A stretch of DNA of 64,000 nt from Rutstroemia sp. NJR-2017a BVV2. Lineage: Eukaryota > Ascomycota > Leotiomycetes > Helotiales > Rutstroemiaceae. A program made the translations under genes and the position numbers. The number at the start of each line of letters is the position of its first letter. Within the stretch, counting starts at the first letter, position 1. Positions 1-12,087 of the stretch are shown here, piece by piece. The stretch spans positions 558,001 to 622,000 of the forward strand of contig NJPS01000043.1 in assembly GCA_002946415.1 (NCBI GenBank), written 5' to 3'. Below the pieces are notes generated by a model. It did no database searches. It saw only the letters and a list, made by a program, of their open reading frames with translations, and was not told where the DNA came from.

Positions 1-579
1 TGCGAACAGAGATGCCAGGGTTCTGAACGTTCCGGAAAATGAGTTGACCATGGAATTTGATTCTGTTTGTTGAGCCGATTTTGCATGCGGCTTGCCGAGG
101 GGACGGCAAGATGCTGCCTACACGGTGAACTGGGCGAGTTTCTTACTTAGTCGTTTTGATTTTTGGAACCGCGAGTGAAGGTTTGGATCATGATGACTAA
201 GCTTTGATGTTTGCTTCCGTCCAAACGTCGACTCTTGCTGAAAATCTGAGCGATTTGTTGGGCATCGACATCTTCATAATCCATCAATCATCTGGGCAGC
301 TTCGAATTTTTCCAACGCAAAGAAACCAATCCAAGAAGAGAAAAGTATCGCAGACCAGAGACCAGTCACGATTCTCACCTAATGCCATAATCATGCACGA
401 TCGTCACCAAGTCGGAAAGGCACGATCCCGTGGGCCTTCCTTCAATCATCGAAAGATAAGATACCTAATAGGTAGCACAGCTTCATGTCACACGAGCAAA
501 GTTCCCTTCCACTCCCAACTTCCTCCTTCTACAAACTCAGCCTCACCGTCTTCATTTGCGTTCTCCATAACCTACAAAC
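1..579. other. Left flank, no gene seen
   Basis: I see no convincing coding exon on either strand here. The last part presumably carries the promoter and 5' leader of the amino acid permease that starts at 580; open frames in this stretch lack family resemblance and intron-like boundaries. Confidence 0.5.
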
Positions 580-2756
580 ATGACCCGCTGCTCCAGAAAA
601 GCAGCAAAGAGAGGCAAGGCCTGTCAGCCAATCCAGCCAAATACACAGGCAGGCAGCGATGAGCCGCTTGTGTCTGCCGAGCATGGCGGTAGCCCAGACC
701 CAGAAGCCGGATATGCGGATGAGTTTGCAGAGACTAAGGATCTGAGGTAATGTGCAAATGCATGTGATGTGATGTGACTGTTTGTTTTTGGTAAGCTGCT
801 AAGACTTGGGGCACAGGAGAGGTTTATCGCAGAGACACATCCAGATGATTGCATTGGCTGGGACCATTGGGACGGTGAGTTTAAACATCTAGTTCTACCT
901 ATAGGTAAGGAGAAAACTAATACTTATCATGCATAGGGACTTTTCTTAGGTTCTGGGAAAGCCATTGCGAGAGCAGGTCCACTAGGTGCTTTGTGAGTGC
1001 GATCTGGTATGGGAATCTCGTGGGGAAGTGGATGGCTGATAGCGGAGTAGTCTGGGGTATACACTTGTCGGGATACTAGTCTCCGGAGTCGTGATGTCGA
1101 TTGCTGAACTCAGGTACTGCCCCTCTCAATCACCACTTCAACAGACATATAGCTAACTAGAGAAGTGCGCTCGTACCACTCAGCGGAGGCATTATCCGCC
1201 ATGCCGATTACTTCGTCGACCCCGCTCTCTCCTTTGCAAATGGCTGGAACCAAGTTTACAGCAATATGGTTGCTATTCCCGCGGAGCTGGTTGCTGCAGC
1301 AGTGATTCTAGAGTTCTGGGCTGAAGTCAATAATGCTATATGGATTGTGGTGTTCGGCTTCCTGATCCTGGTCAGCAATTTATGTTTTATCGGAGTTTAT
1401 GGGGAGTTGGAGTTCGTGTTCGCGCTGCTGAAGATCATGTTGATTGTGGGATTAAACATCATGGTACGCCTTGTATTCTCTCTTCCTTTCCCTCCTTCTA
1501 GCTCGGATTTCCACATTCTAATAACTGAATGCAGGCACTCGTAATAACATGCGGCGGAGGTCCAAATGGCGAAACATACGGATTCAGATACTGGCGTGAT
1601 CCAGGACCGTTCGTCGATTATCTCGGGTACACTGGTGCATTAGGTCACTTCCTAGGCTTCTGGACGACCTTCTCAAATGCAGTTTATGCATATGCGGGAA
1701 TTGAGAATATCTCACTGGCGGCAGCAGAGACGCAATCACCGAGGAGAAATATTCCAATTGCTGCGAAGAGGATTTTCTTTCGAGTTATGCTCTTTTATGG
1801 TAGATGAACAGCCGTTTAAGAATGGAATCATATGTGCTAACAGAAGATAGTACTATCAATTTTCATGGTCGGTATGATCGTACCATCGAGTGACCCAGAG
1901 CTATTGAATACAACTGGCACGGCCGCCCAATCACCCTTTGTAATTGCTGCGAATAATGCTGGGATCAAAATCGTTCCTTCGGTCATCAACGCGATCGTGT
2001 TAACAAGTGCATGGAGTGCCGGCAATACAGGTGAATGTCCGTAATTCTTTCCAAAACCCTACTAACTGAACCCATCTGCAGCCGTTCTCAACGGCTCCCG
2101 CATGCTCTACGGAATTGCCCACCACGGCCACGCACCCCGCATCTTCCTCTGGATCAACCGCTACAGTATCCCCTATGTCTCTGTCTCCTTCCTCGCAGTC
2201 TTCATGTTTCTTGGCTTCCTCACGCTTTCGAAATCCGCAAACGTGGTATTCATCTGGCTCCAGGGGTTTGTTGCTGTAACTACTCTAGTCAACTGGATGG
2301 TTATATGTGGGATTTATCTACGCTTCTATTATGGTTGCAAGAAGCAGGGTATCCAGAGATCCGAATTACCGTGGAAAGGTCCTTTTCAACCGTATGCGGC
2401 TTGGGTGGCGTTGGTTTCGTTCACGATTTTGCTGTTGACGGGTGGGTATTCGGTGTTTTTGAAGGGCCAGTAAGTTAACCACTAACTTGCTTCGTGATCA
2501 TCTGCTTCACCAAGAAAGATGGAGACGGTTCTAACATGAGCATTGCAGCTGGGATACAGAAACATTCGTCTCCTCGTACATCAACATCCCTGTCTTCCTC
2601 CTGCTTTATTTCGGCTTCAAGTATTGGAAGGGAACGAAGATTATTAGATTGGAGGATATTCCCATTAGACATTTCATCGAGATTGCAGACGCAAATCCGG
2701 AGCCGGAGGTGGAGAAGTTGGTGGGCTGGAAGAGGCTGAATATTTTGTGGAGTTAG
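580..2756 (+). CDS. Amino acid permease (APC superfamily, YAT/LAT type)
   Basis: A plasma-membrane proton-coupled amino acid importer. Nine exons join cleanly: 580-746, 817-874, 937-992, 1051-1113, 1163-1463, 1535-1799, 1851-2030, 2082-2469, 2549-2756, giving 561 residues, the usual length for the family. The N-terminus is hydrophilic; the first membrane segment carries the diagnostic pattern IALAGTIGTGLFLGSGKAI followed by GPLGAFLGYTLVG, then the conserved VPLSGGIIRHADYFVDPALSFANGWN-like stretch that marks the substrate path (seen as MSIAELRSALVPLSGG and later FANGWNQVY). The later NGSRMLYGIAHHGHAP motif is also typical. About twelve hydrophobic segments are visible. Family and transport mode follow from these motifs; the specific amino acid substrate cannot be told from sequence alone. 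It has no operon-like neighbour; the next gene is on the other strand. Confidence 0.93.
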
Positions 2757-4689
2757 GGTAGTGGGAAGAAGTGGAGCAAGTCAAGGGGGTCGCTTGAACG
2801 TTTAGTGTTTGGAGGAGTCGATTGTGATTGTAGTTTTGGGGCAGCATGATGGAAGAGAAGGAACAATGGGAGAGACTGATGGGTGGCTACAAACTCGGGG
2901 GAGAACTCGCTTAGAAGTGCTAGATGATAGAATCGTATGGCATTAGACTTGGCAGAAGCAAATACCAAACGAAGGTCAAAGAAAATAGAGCACATATTTG
3001 CAAATCACACCCACGTGAATGGTATAAAAGTAAGGAGGCTTGCTTCGTGGTCGCTATCTGCGTTTCTCTTTGCAGCTTTTCCTTGACGTTAGGTGTCTTG
3101 ATAGCAGCCTAGCAAGATCCCCGGAGAGCACTCATGATTTGCACTACCACTTTCATCCCCACTCCGTTTCGTAGTACAAGCATACGAGCAACTGTCCTAC
3201 CCTCGTTATTCTTGCGTTTTCTGGGTCCTTGTTCTTTTCAGGATGTAACAAGATCCCCAAGGACGCCTTTGCCGCCTACAACACCTCCAGCGTGAAGCAG
3301 AATCCACTCATATAGACAGTTGTCACTCCCAGGAAATAGAGTCACTTTTCGGTTTACATCTAGGGTTACTTTGTGAAGTGTGTCGACGATGTGCTGGAAT
3401 GAAAGATCCTCTGGCTCTTATAACGAGACGGATCTGGTCCTCACACTACCGGTGAGATTGCGTACAGGAAGAACTTGGGGGTTCTTGGAGGGTGTAGAGG
3501 AAGGTGGGTAGGACGTACGTGTCTGGACAACTCGGACGGGAAGTGTAGTTGCTTTTTCCTGATTAGCGATCGCTGAGGATGGAGACGCGTTGTATTAGAT
3601 CGTTGGTTGGAGTGGACTGAAGCTTCGGTTGTCTTGAGTAGCGTGCTGGTCCTGCTGGAAGAGTGGATTGAGAGGTTGATGCAAGTGCTCTTTCGGTTGG
3701 GTTTGTGTGTGTTCATAACATCAACGCCATCTGGGTGGGCTAGGAGGGGAACCGCGTCTTTTTACCCGCGGTATACTACAATCAGAGTCTCTCCTCGTTG
3801 TATTTCCAGTATGTAGTGTCTGATGTGCTGGAAGAAGCGAGTTCTGTGCATTCCATTCTGGTAGTACTTGGCAGTAGACGTGACGGGCAGCTTTGGGGTG
3901 GGTTTTACGGCGGTCTGTAGAAGCTCTAAGAGGCATGGTACATTCTAGCTATGGGCTTTTGCGAACATCCTCGATCGAATGGTTCTATCTATGCATGGCA
4001 GTGCTGGGCCAGCCAAGCGCTCATCTTCCAGAGGGAGGTAACATACATTCGCACATGAATGCCGTTCTCGCAGATGTCACGAAAGCAGATAACTTATCCA
4101 AAATCAAAGATAAAATATGGTCATGATTTATGGAAGGTCGACGAGTAAAGGAAGTACAGAGAAATTGAAAACGCAATCTAATTGTATTCGATTTCTATCT
4201 GGATTGAGCTCGTCTATGTAAAAGGTTTCGTAAAGACGAACTCTGAGGAAACCCGGTTCTCGTCTTGGGTATGGTATTGTGTCTCCCCGCTCTCTCTTCT
4301 CGTGTACAGGCCCAGCTCTTCTCTTATTGATACTAATTTGATAGACAGTGCTAAGCTAGGTTGAAGTACCTGCTAGCGAGCAGATGAATACATGCTTTGT
4401 TGCTCATCTGACGATTTCCATTACCTTAGCACTGGGTCAGCATTGTAGGTTGTGTTGCTCATCTCATTACTTACCATTAAACCGCGTGTTGATACCAATG
4501 CAGATGACTTGAATCCAATGGGAGAGTTCGCGAGGATAGAAATAAGAATGTGGAGAAAATTGAGATGTGCCGTGATTCAGCTGGATGATGAAAGTAGGTA
4601 GAGTACTGTAATATGACTGTAGACCGAGGCTTCTTCGTCGCTTCTCTGTTTCGATTTGTATGCACCGCTGCAATTCGTCTCGTTCCGAA
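2757..4689. other. Intergenic, no gene seen
   Basis: Lies between the stop of the permease and the stop of the BTB-like gene, so it should contain two facing 3' ends. Several open frames of 60-90 codons occur on both strands, but none shows a recognisable motif or splice-linked continuation. A CACGTG hexamer sits near 3012. Confidence 0.5.
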
Positions 4690-5917
4690 CTAAGAACTTG
4701 TTCTTGCGCGCCTTCTCTCCATTTCCTTGGCTTGCCTCTGCTGATCATATTCATCTTGGTCATCTGGAGGACCAACATTGGAACATAACCAAGTTTTCTG
4801 AGAGTGAGGACCAAGCCTACAATTCATGCCCCAGTGTCCTGGTTTGTTTTGCCTCTTGTACAATGTGTCGTCAGCGCTCCTACTCATATTCATGCAGTCT
4901 ATGCAAAGGCCGTTCCAATAGTTTCCAAAGTGAGTAGCCATTTTTCTGATATGGTCACCACGGAGGAGAGGAGTGCATTCCATGCAGGCTTTTTCCGGTA
5001 TATTGGGACGCCAGTCTTGTATGAAGGTAAAACTATTTAGGATACTTTCAACTGTTCGCGGAGCGTGGATAAGTGTATCTATGGGCGAAAAACCGAAATG
5101 TCGCAGGAGTCTCCTGTATTCGTTCAGGAATGTATGTCGGTCTGCGCACACACAGAGTCTTTCGAGTGGTTGGAGTATATCGATATGAAGGTTCTGGAGC
5201 ATACCATAATTGACTATTCGTATTCGTCCTAGATATTTTGCCAGTTGGTTAAATTGCTTCCTCGGTAAAAGGTTAATTCAGGGATGACTTACGAATGATT
5301 CTTGGATCCATACAGAGGTCTCGGTGACGAGTGGGGTTTTTCTCTTCAACATGGCCCACACTTTCATATGATACCCGTGATGTGACATACGCAAAAGCAT
5401 GGGGGTGATCGAACTGGAGACATGGAGTTAAGAGTCTCTGGAGATCAACAATTCTGAGTTCTTTGTGATCCAAAGCTTGCCACCACATTTGAAACCATCC
5501 TTTCATCAGCTCCAAAGGAAATAAATATTTCTTCCCCACGGCAATAGTCTCCCATACCTCATGGATTGGTAGAGATCTGTCTTTATCTGTGACGGTGGTA
5601 TCATGCAAAACACGCAGCCAGAGTTCCATACTCGCCACTGTAAATTCTCTGACGGTAGTGGAACTGCGCAGAGCAGCAGCGAAATCTTTTGATTTTTCGG
5701 TGATTACATCTTCGATGACGAGCATGCGTGCTTGCCGCAATATCGGACGCGATCCATCTGCGAGCCTGGCAGCATTCCGAGTGTAATCGTACTCGACAAC
5801 ATGTATAACAAAGTTGTGGGCAGGGTGGATTTCAATCGACTCGGGCTATCGAACATCAGCATTCGATCTGAATCAAAATGGTAGGTTAAGACATACTGAG
5901 AAGGTAGTAAGAGGCAT
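4690..5917 (-). CDS. BTB/POZ-like fungal protein
   Basis: Likely a protein-interaction protein of the large fungal BTB family, in which the BTB fold mediates dimerisation or contacts with cullin ligases. Three exons read on the minus strand: 5917-5897 (only 7 codons), 5845-5293 and 5228-4690. They sum to 371 codons, 370 residues. Near the start of exon 2 the pattern HPAHNFVIHVVEYDYTRNAA followed by a long variable region matches the end of the BTB core in these proteins. The C-terminal half carries Cys and His residues in a CIDC...W...CRLG pattern near residues 300-330, which also recurs in the family and could bind a metal. The start at 5917 is chosen because the first intron (GTATGT...TAG) then restores the frame; upstream in-frame codons read like a leader. 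The N-terminal part of the domain is short, so the domain call is moderate. Confidence 0.6.
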
Positions 5918-6511
5918 CTTTATTTTGAACTCTGAGTTCTGTGGGGCGAGGTCGGTTTGAGGATTCAATGGTGAGAAGAGGAGAAGTGATTTCTGAGAGG
6001 TTTCCGTGAAGAAGGCAGGAAGAAAGCTTACAAGAGCGTAGAGTGAAGGGATCTCCGAAGGTGAGAACTGTTTATGTACCTGCTTAAGTTTCAAATGATT
6101 GCAAAAAGGTTGCTTGAGGGTAGAAAAATAGTTCAGAAGAACAAATTTGGAAGTGACGACGAAGACAAACTCGGCGCCCACCGACTACCGACCACCGAAC
6201 TCCTACAGTATTTCTATCTCGCACTTCCACTTATATTTGCTGTCTTACCTATTTTGTGGTAAGTCATAGTATGCATCTGGTATAAGAGTCATTATCGAGT
6301 TCAGTCTTTGAAGTTCTGACCTGCATTTGTCTTCCTTTCGGCTCAAACATCCGACTGATTTGCAAATTCTCGATTCATTCTTAATATAAATAGCTACCCA
6401 AGCTCAATGATAGGTTAAGAATCACACAGCAATCGACCATTGTCTAGCTGGATAAAATTCTCCTCACATATATCATCCCCAAACCATATTTTATCTTCCA
6501 TTGTATATAGC
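5918..6511. other. Intergenic between BTB-like and MFS genes
   Basis: About 590 bases that should hold the promoter of the BTB-like gene and the 3' end of the MFS gene, both on the minus strand. No motif or gene recognised. Confidence 0.45.
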
Positions 6512-8201
6512 TTACCCCCCAGTGGCATACTGGCTTTTACTCCTCAAATGCGGACCATACCTAAAGAAGATCCACGGTACCGGAATCAAAGCCACGGTTA
6601 TAAAGCCTAGCATTGATGTTGTCCATGCAAATCCTAATCTCTCCAGTACAGTTGGCGTGAAGAGGGGAAAGGAAGCTCCGATGCAGTATCGCATGAACAT
6701 AAGGGCGCCGAGCATAGATGCGCAGTAGGTGGCGTGGAAGATGTCGCTGTTGTAGATGGGAAGGCACAGCTATGATTAGACTGTTAGCTGTAGCTCATGT
6801 AGGAAATGGAAAGTGATGAGAGAGCAGCTTACCATATTCAGAACGAAGGAGAAGCCAAACAAGCCGGCGGAAGTTGTAGGCACGATTGCTGGAATATCTG
6901 GACGACCGGTCCACGCGAGCCTTGGGAATTAGCAGAACGCAAAGTACAGAGCTAGTGAGACTTACCAGAACAGAGAAATTGGAAGGGTAAGGAATCCCAG
7001 CATTGCGGGGTAGAGCCTCTTCTCGGGCGGAACCACGGTGCCGGTTTTCAGAGCCGTATTCCGATGTTTCCGATAAAAGATTCGATCGAAGAGCGCCAAT
7101 GTCGGTAGAGCAAGAACACTACCGATAACCAGAGCACTGAAAGCCATGCCGGCTTGATGAGGGGTGTGGTGGTATACATTTTTGAATAGCGCGGCGTATA
7201 CAGTGAAGTAGGAGAAAACTACAGATTGCATAACAGCCATGACCAAGCCGGTAGGAAATACAGTCGGCTCTACGAAAAGCATGTGAAGCGGTCTTCCAAG
7301 AGAGGTAAGGAGAAGCCTTGTAAGAGTTTCCCGAGTGACGATGGGTCCTTTCACTTTCTCGTTGTGTTTTTGTTGAAGCTGAGGATGATAGGTTTCTGGT
7401 AGACAAAAAGCAATAACGATCGTTCCTCCGATGAGAATTGCTGGAAGCCAGAATACCCATCTCCAAGATAGATGGTAGGCGATGATTGCAGCGCTGACCA
7501 TTGGTCCGGTCTGGGTTCCGGCGATGACCATCATAGCGTAGAGAACAGCAAAAGTTGTCCCACTTTTCTCCAGACTAATATCCCAGATGTCACTTATGAT
7601 TCCGCCGCCTACGGTAAGCGCAGGAGATGCGAACAGCCCGGTCAACGTTCGTGCGATTGAAATTGTAGTTATGTCGCTTGCAGATCCGCTAATGAGAGTA
7701 AAGATCAATGCGAGAGGCGCCGTGATTCTATACACTATTCTTCGGCCGAAAACTTCGGAGAACGCCGTAAAGAGAAGTGCACCGAGACCAAGACCAAAAG
7801 TATGGCAGGATATTGGAACAACGGCTATAGTCTGGCTGATATCAAACGTAGTCATAGCATCAGGAACTGCTGCAACGTAGATAGGAGTCCCAAATGTACT
7901 GTGGCGGTCAGTATCATTGCGAAATTGGGTAGGAAGAGCTAGAAACTTACGCAACAAAAGCTGTATACAACACAGAGATGGTAATCATGGACTTTTTGAG
8001 ATTTGACCAGTCGCGAGGACTGTCTCCATGCAGAACAAGAAAGGGATCTTCCAGGTGCTGCAGTGGCTGCATAAAGTTTTCTACTGTCCGGACCTTGAGG
8101 ACGACTTGATCATTGCAACTGACTTTGTTCCCCCTTTGGTTCTTCTTGTAGAAGGAAGGGATCTGATGCTCCTTCTGATCTTCTGTTGCAGTGTAATTCA
8201 T
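6512..8201 (-). CDS. MFS transporter, DHA1 drug:proton antiporter type
   Basis: A membrane exporter of the major facilitator superfamily. Exons on the minus strand are 8201-7951, 7898-6966, 6920-6833 and 6769-6512, summing to 510 codons (509 residues), normal for a 12-segment DHA1 protein. The N-terminus (about 55 residues) is cytosolic and ends in RDWSNLKKSM, the usual lead-in to the first membrane helix. The motif-A region reads SEVFGRRIVY, the antiporter-like stretch GTQTGPMVSAAI follows the SDIWD element, and the central loop begins with LPETYHPQLQQKH, all typical of fungal multidrug carriers. The last exon holds two final helices and a short basic tail. Substrate unknown; roles in export of toxic compounds or polyamines are family knowledge, not shown here. 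Confidence 0.9.
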
Positions 8202-10341
8202 GGTGTATATACATATATATAGCGGAGATTTGGGAGAGTGTAATAATCTGAAGGGAATTGGAGAAAACTGGAAGGGGAAAAAGAGAATAAAACTTAGGTA
8301 GAAGATGAAGATTCAGATGGCGGTGGAGAAATTTTCAGACTATCTCGCAAGCACTTGGTCGTGTCAACTCACCTTTAAGAACAAAATGGACGAGGAATCT
8401 GCTCCAGAGATCGGTCATACTCTTGGTACAATGGCATAGATGACTTCTTCTCATCGACCCATTACGTCAATAAAACCTTCAAAAATTATATGTCTGATCT
8501 GACGACGATGACATTTTTTGCAAATGTTGGCTTGGAACTATCGTTTGATAGCGAATTCAATTCTCCGGCGTGGTACATCAGAGCTGTCAGTTCACGGCGG
8601 AGATTTTGATAAAGATTTTCGGATACATTCTCGATCCAAGGCTTTCCTTACCATGGCAACACGAGCACTGCCCATAGGATCACTGATTTGGTTAGGCATC
8701 CCACACCATGAGGCGGATGGAGGAATGCGAAGTCCCATCTCGATGTGGACGTCGCCGTCACCCAGAGGCAAAGGATAAAATATCAAGAAGTCCACATATA
8801 TCGCCTTCTTCCATTCACTTAGAGGAAACCTTGCCGCGACAGTGGGCAGCTTTGCATCAAAGTCCTTTCTCGCGTATCTGGTTCTTGCGACTCACGGTGG
8901 GAAGGTGAGATTCCGAGACCGAGAGCACCGGATGATTACCGCGACACCGAGAGAAACTAGTTGCGGTCACGCCCGTCCCGTTTCAGTTGGGCTTTATCGG
9001 CAGCTCCACGAAGATATAAGTCAAGGAACTGCTGTGGTGGATGGTGAATACAATATGCAGATTCTTGGAACGAAAAAGGCATCTCTCTACGTTCCATGGC
9101 CATATCTCTCGCCGTTTGACTTGAGAGAACCCTCGCCGCCGGTAACATCCTTCCGAGACGCATAATGACGCGTCGTTGAGGTCTTTTCGCCGGTTTCTGT
9201 CGTGCTTCGTTATTCTAGCACTAGCAAGTACCTCCTGCCCACCCGAGAATGCTCCTTATGCAGCCGATATTGCGCAAACGAGTATAGCTTCCTCGTCGCA
9301 GAGACGTTTACCAAAGACAAGATCTCGATCCCGCATGTCCTGCTGACGGACATGGAATTTCTGTTGTTGATGTCGTTGCACATGCACACACCTCGTAAAG
9401 CTCTTACTGCTGATTGTTGTGGTGCTTAGGCTTGATTTAACGAGATTTTCCAAGACTTTACGAGATTTTACGGAGAGCCTATTGGCTGCGCTAATCTCGT
9501 GCCCCACGACATCTGCCACCCGCCGTCGCACAAACACACAAACACCACGACGACCTAGCTTGATACATCACGGAGCGTATAAAACACTCTTGTGCCCTGT
9601 CGATCAATTGGCAAGAGGATACCAGATACCAGATCCCATGAAACTTATTTCCAGGACTCGCTATTCGTGTGATCAGCAACGCAAGTCCATTACGGAACGC
9701 CCATACTATCTTCACAATTCCAACAGCTGCCGCGCCCATTTGGGCTGGAGATGTGGCACCTCATCCCAGCGACAATTCGTATTCCGACTGCGTGTTCGTC
9801 GGCGAGGAAGCTAAAAATTGATACTGAGAATTCCTGCGTGGGTGCAAAGTCTCTTGCTATCGCGGATGTCGGATTTAGGGATCATGCTAAAATGATTGTG
9901 CTTGAAATGTGCTACATTGCCAGAATTACCAGCAGGCGTCGACCAAAGGTGCAAATACGGTGTAAGCCTGCAATCAGAAGCCCATCACGGAAATTGATCG
10001 ATTAATGTATTCATGTCAAATTTTGAATTTTCATTGGTATCGTACATCTATCCTTTACTCCGAACATTCCAGCATGATGATCCCAAAATGTATAACGCCG
10101 ACTAATGCTACCAGAGACTCCTAGAAATGCATTCATAAACCTTGTCAACCCTGTGAGATTGGCTCCCCCTCTTGCTTTGATCAAGACACCACCTGGAACC
10201 GTTGGATCGAAAACATAACAATGGGCAAATTCGATATGGTCAGCGTGTTGAGGCCTGTTGTTGATGCACAAGCAGGACATCGACTCCACCTTTCCTTTCA
10301 TTAACAAAAGATTTTTGAGTCCACGACCACTGCCCACTTCT
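8202..10341. other. Intergenic, no gene seen
   Basis: Roughly 2.1 kb without a supportable gene. The left end should hold the promoter of the MFS gene at 6.5-8.2 kb and the right end the 3' region of the MFS gene at 10.3-12.1 kb. Open frames of about 100 codons near 8842-9165 and 10011-10412 have no recognisable features. Confidence 0.5.
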
Positions 10342-12087
10342 TCACACGAAAGGCGCAGGATAGAGGCCAGTCTTGTCTTTTTGTTCTTGATCACCCTTCT
10401 GCGTACTGGCAAGTTTTGAGCGAGCTCGCAAAAGGTGGCCGTACTTGAACATGATAAAAGGAATGAAAGTCAATCCAGTGCCCGCAATCGCCAAAATCAA
10501 TCCGGCGTATTGACTACCGACATTCTTAAAGAACTGGGTAGCGAATAAGGGCGCAACCGCTCCCAAGGTGTTACGCATCAAACCCTGCCCGGCGATGGCA
10601 GATGAACTGTTCTCTCCGTAACAATCCGACGTATAGCTGTAAGTGGATTCGAAAATGAAAAAGATACCCATGGCAATCGGCGCAAGTGCAATGGCCGGGG
10701 CGACCCAGGTAATATATCCGTATTGGGTGAAGCTGTATATGAACAGTCCGATTGGGAGTAAAACAGCTCCATACATGGCACCATAGAGTCGAGATTCCGG
10801 AACGATACGGTTCCCATGTTCAGCCATTATCCTCTCATACTTCTTGATCTGTAAGAAGTTCAACCCGAAAGCCAATGTTGTACCGATACAGAGAGAGATG
10901 TAGGGCAGCCCAGCGACACCCTCACTCCATCCTCTCTTCTCTTGGAACGTGATAGGAATCACCGAAAGGAACAAGAATGTGACGAACCAAGCGAAGGCGA
11001 TCCATAATCCGAAAGCGAAGACTACGGGCTCAGTCGAAAGCATCTTTACGGCCTTCACGGAAGAATTGTGAAGCATCTCCTTGATATTGCGGGCTTCTAG
11101 GTCCATCTCGGCACGGTATCTCTCGTCGCCAGTAGCTGCACGCAATGCCTTAGCCCTCTTGTGGAGTGTTACGCCACCACGAGTTTCCCGGAAGAAGAGA
11201 AGAATGGCAGCGAGCAAAGGTAGGTTTGCAAGTCCTTGGATACCTTCAATCCATCTCCAGCCGATTGTCTCGTCGATGAATCCTGCATATATCGGGGCTC
11301 CAACAGTACCCAAGATAGCTACATATGCGAAACAAGCCATTGGAATGGCGCGATTGTCAGGTGTATACATATCCGAGAAAGTACCTCCGACCAAAATTGT
11401 GCCCACGCATCCGAAAAGTCCACTAAGTGTTCGCATCACGAGGATGGTGGCGATGTTCTTGCCGAGAGCGAGTCCGATGAAGACGATGATGAATCCTGCA
11501 TATGCACCGGTGTAGATGATCTTGCGACCAACCAATTCACAAAACGGGGCGAGGAACAATGGTGCAAGTGCACATGCCATATTAAAGCAGAAAAGTCCAA
11601 GCTGTCCGAGTTCCGTTGAAACACCGAAGTCATCGCACATGTTCGTGATACCACTACTATAAGCTGTGGTGGCGAGACCAATGAAGAGTGTCATCAAACA
11701 CAATAGAAGTGTGATAAAGACCTTCTTGCCCGCGGGCCAGTTGAACGGATTCTCTGGATCCTCGCGAGTGAAATGCAGGACGATGAATTCTTGGTCATGT
11801 TTCGTGGTGAGTTCCGTATAGGTAAGTGGCATATCAATCTCGACCTCCTTCAATGGTCCATCATCCGCACTGTCGCTGTCGCTATCATGAAGCTGCTGTG
11901 AGTAAGACCCTCCCACTATCCTTCCTCTCGATGGCGTTGGGTGTTCCTCCTGCTTCAAGTCGGGAATATCAGAATCAGACGCTGTAGTGTTCTTCGCTGT
12001 AACAGGTGGTCGTACCCCTTCATCTTTACGTGAGACTGCCATATCGACTGAATTCTGGGTGTTTGGATCTCTGTGGGCAACCGACAT
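10342..12087 (-). CDS. MFS transporter, DHA1 (polyamine/multidrug type)
   Basis: An intronless 581-residue plasma-membrane carrier. The first ~110 residues are hydrophilic and acidic, with a serine/aspartate run (HDSDSDSADDG) that looks like a phosphorylated cytosolic tail. The transport domain begins after the signature EDPENPFNWPAGKKVF, common to fungal TPO/DHA1 carriers. Motif A appears as CELVGRKIIYTG, a second conserved element as GTFSDMYTPDNR, and the mid-loop starts with FFRETRGGVTLHKRAKALR. The ending STYSYTSDCYGENSSSAIAG...LMRNTLGAVAPLF is characteristic of helices 11-12 in this group. The start is the first ATG before the hydrophilic tail. It has no introns while the other MFS gene has three, so the two are not recent duplicates. 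Export of polyamines or drugs is inferred from family. Confidence 0.93.
   Translation of the reverse strand: MSVAHRDPNTQNSVDMAVSRKDEGVRPPVTAKNTTASDSDIPDLKQEEHPTPSRGRIVGGSYSQQLHDSDSDSADDGPLKEVEIDMPLTYTELTTKHDQEFIVLHFTREDPENPFNWPAGKKVFITLLLCLMTLFIGLATTAYSSGITNMCDDFGVSTELGQLGLFCFNMACALAPLFLAPFCELVGRKIIYTGAYAGFIIVFIGLALGKNIATILVMRTLSGLFGCVGTILVGGTFSDMYTPDNRAIPMACFAYVAILGTVGAPIYAGFIDETIGWRWIEGIQGLANLPLLAAILLFFRETRGGVTLHKRAKALRAATGDERYRAEMDLEARNIKEMLHNSSVKAVKMLSTEPVVFAFGLWIAFAWFVTFLFLSVIPITFQEKRGWSEGVAGLPYISLCIGTTLAFGLNFLQIKKYERIMAEHGNRIVPESRLYGAMYGAVLLPIGLFIYSFTQYGYITWVAPAIALAPIAMGIFFIFESTYSYTSDCYGENSSSAIAGQGLMRNTLGAVAPLFATQFFKNVGSQYAGLILAIAGTGLTFIPFIMFKYGHLLRARSKLASTQKGDQEQKDKTGLYPAPFV

Noticed and set aside
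10011..10412. 133-codon frame downstream of the MFS gene
   Set aside because: Partly overlaps the MFS coding end and has no recognisable domain; likely 3' UTR.
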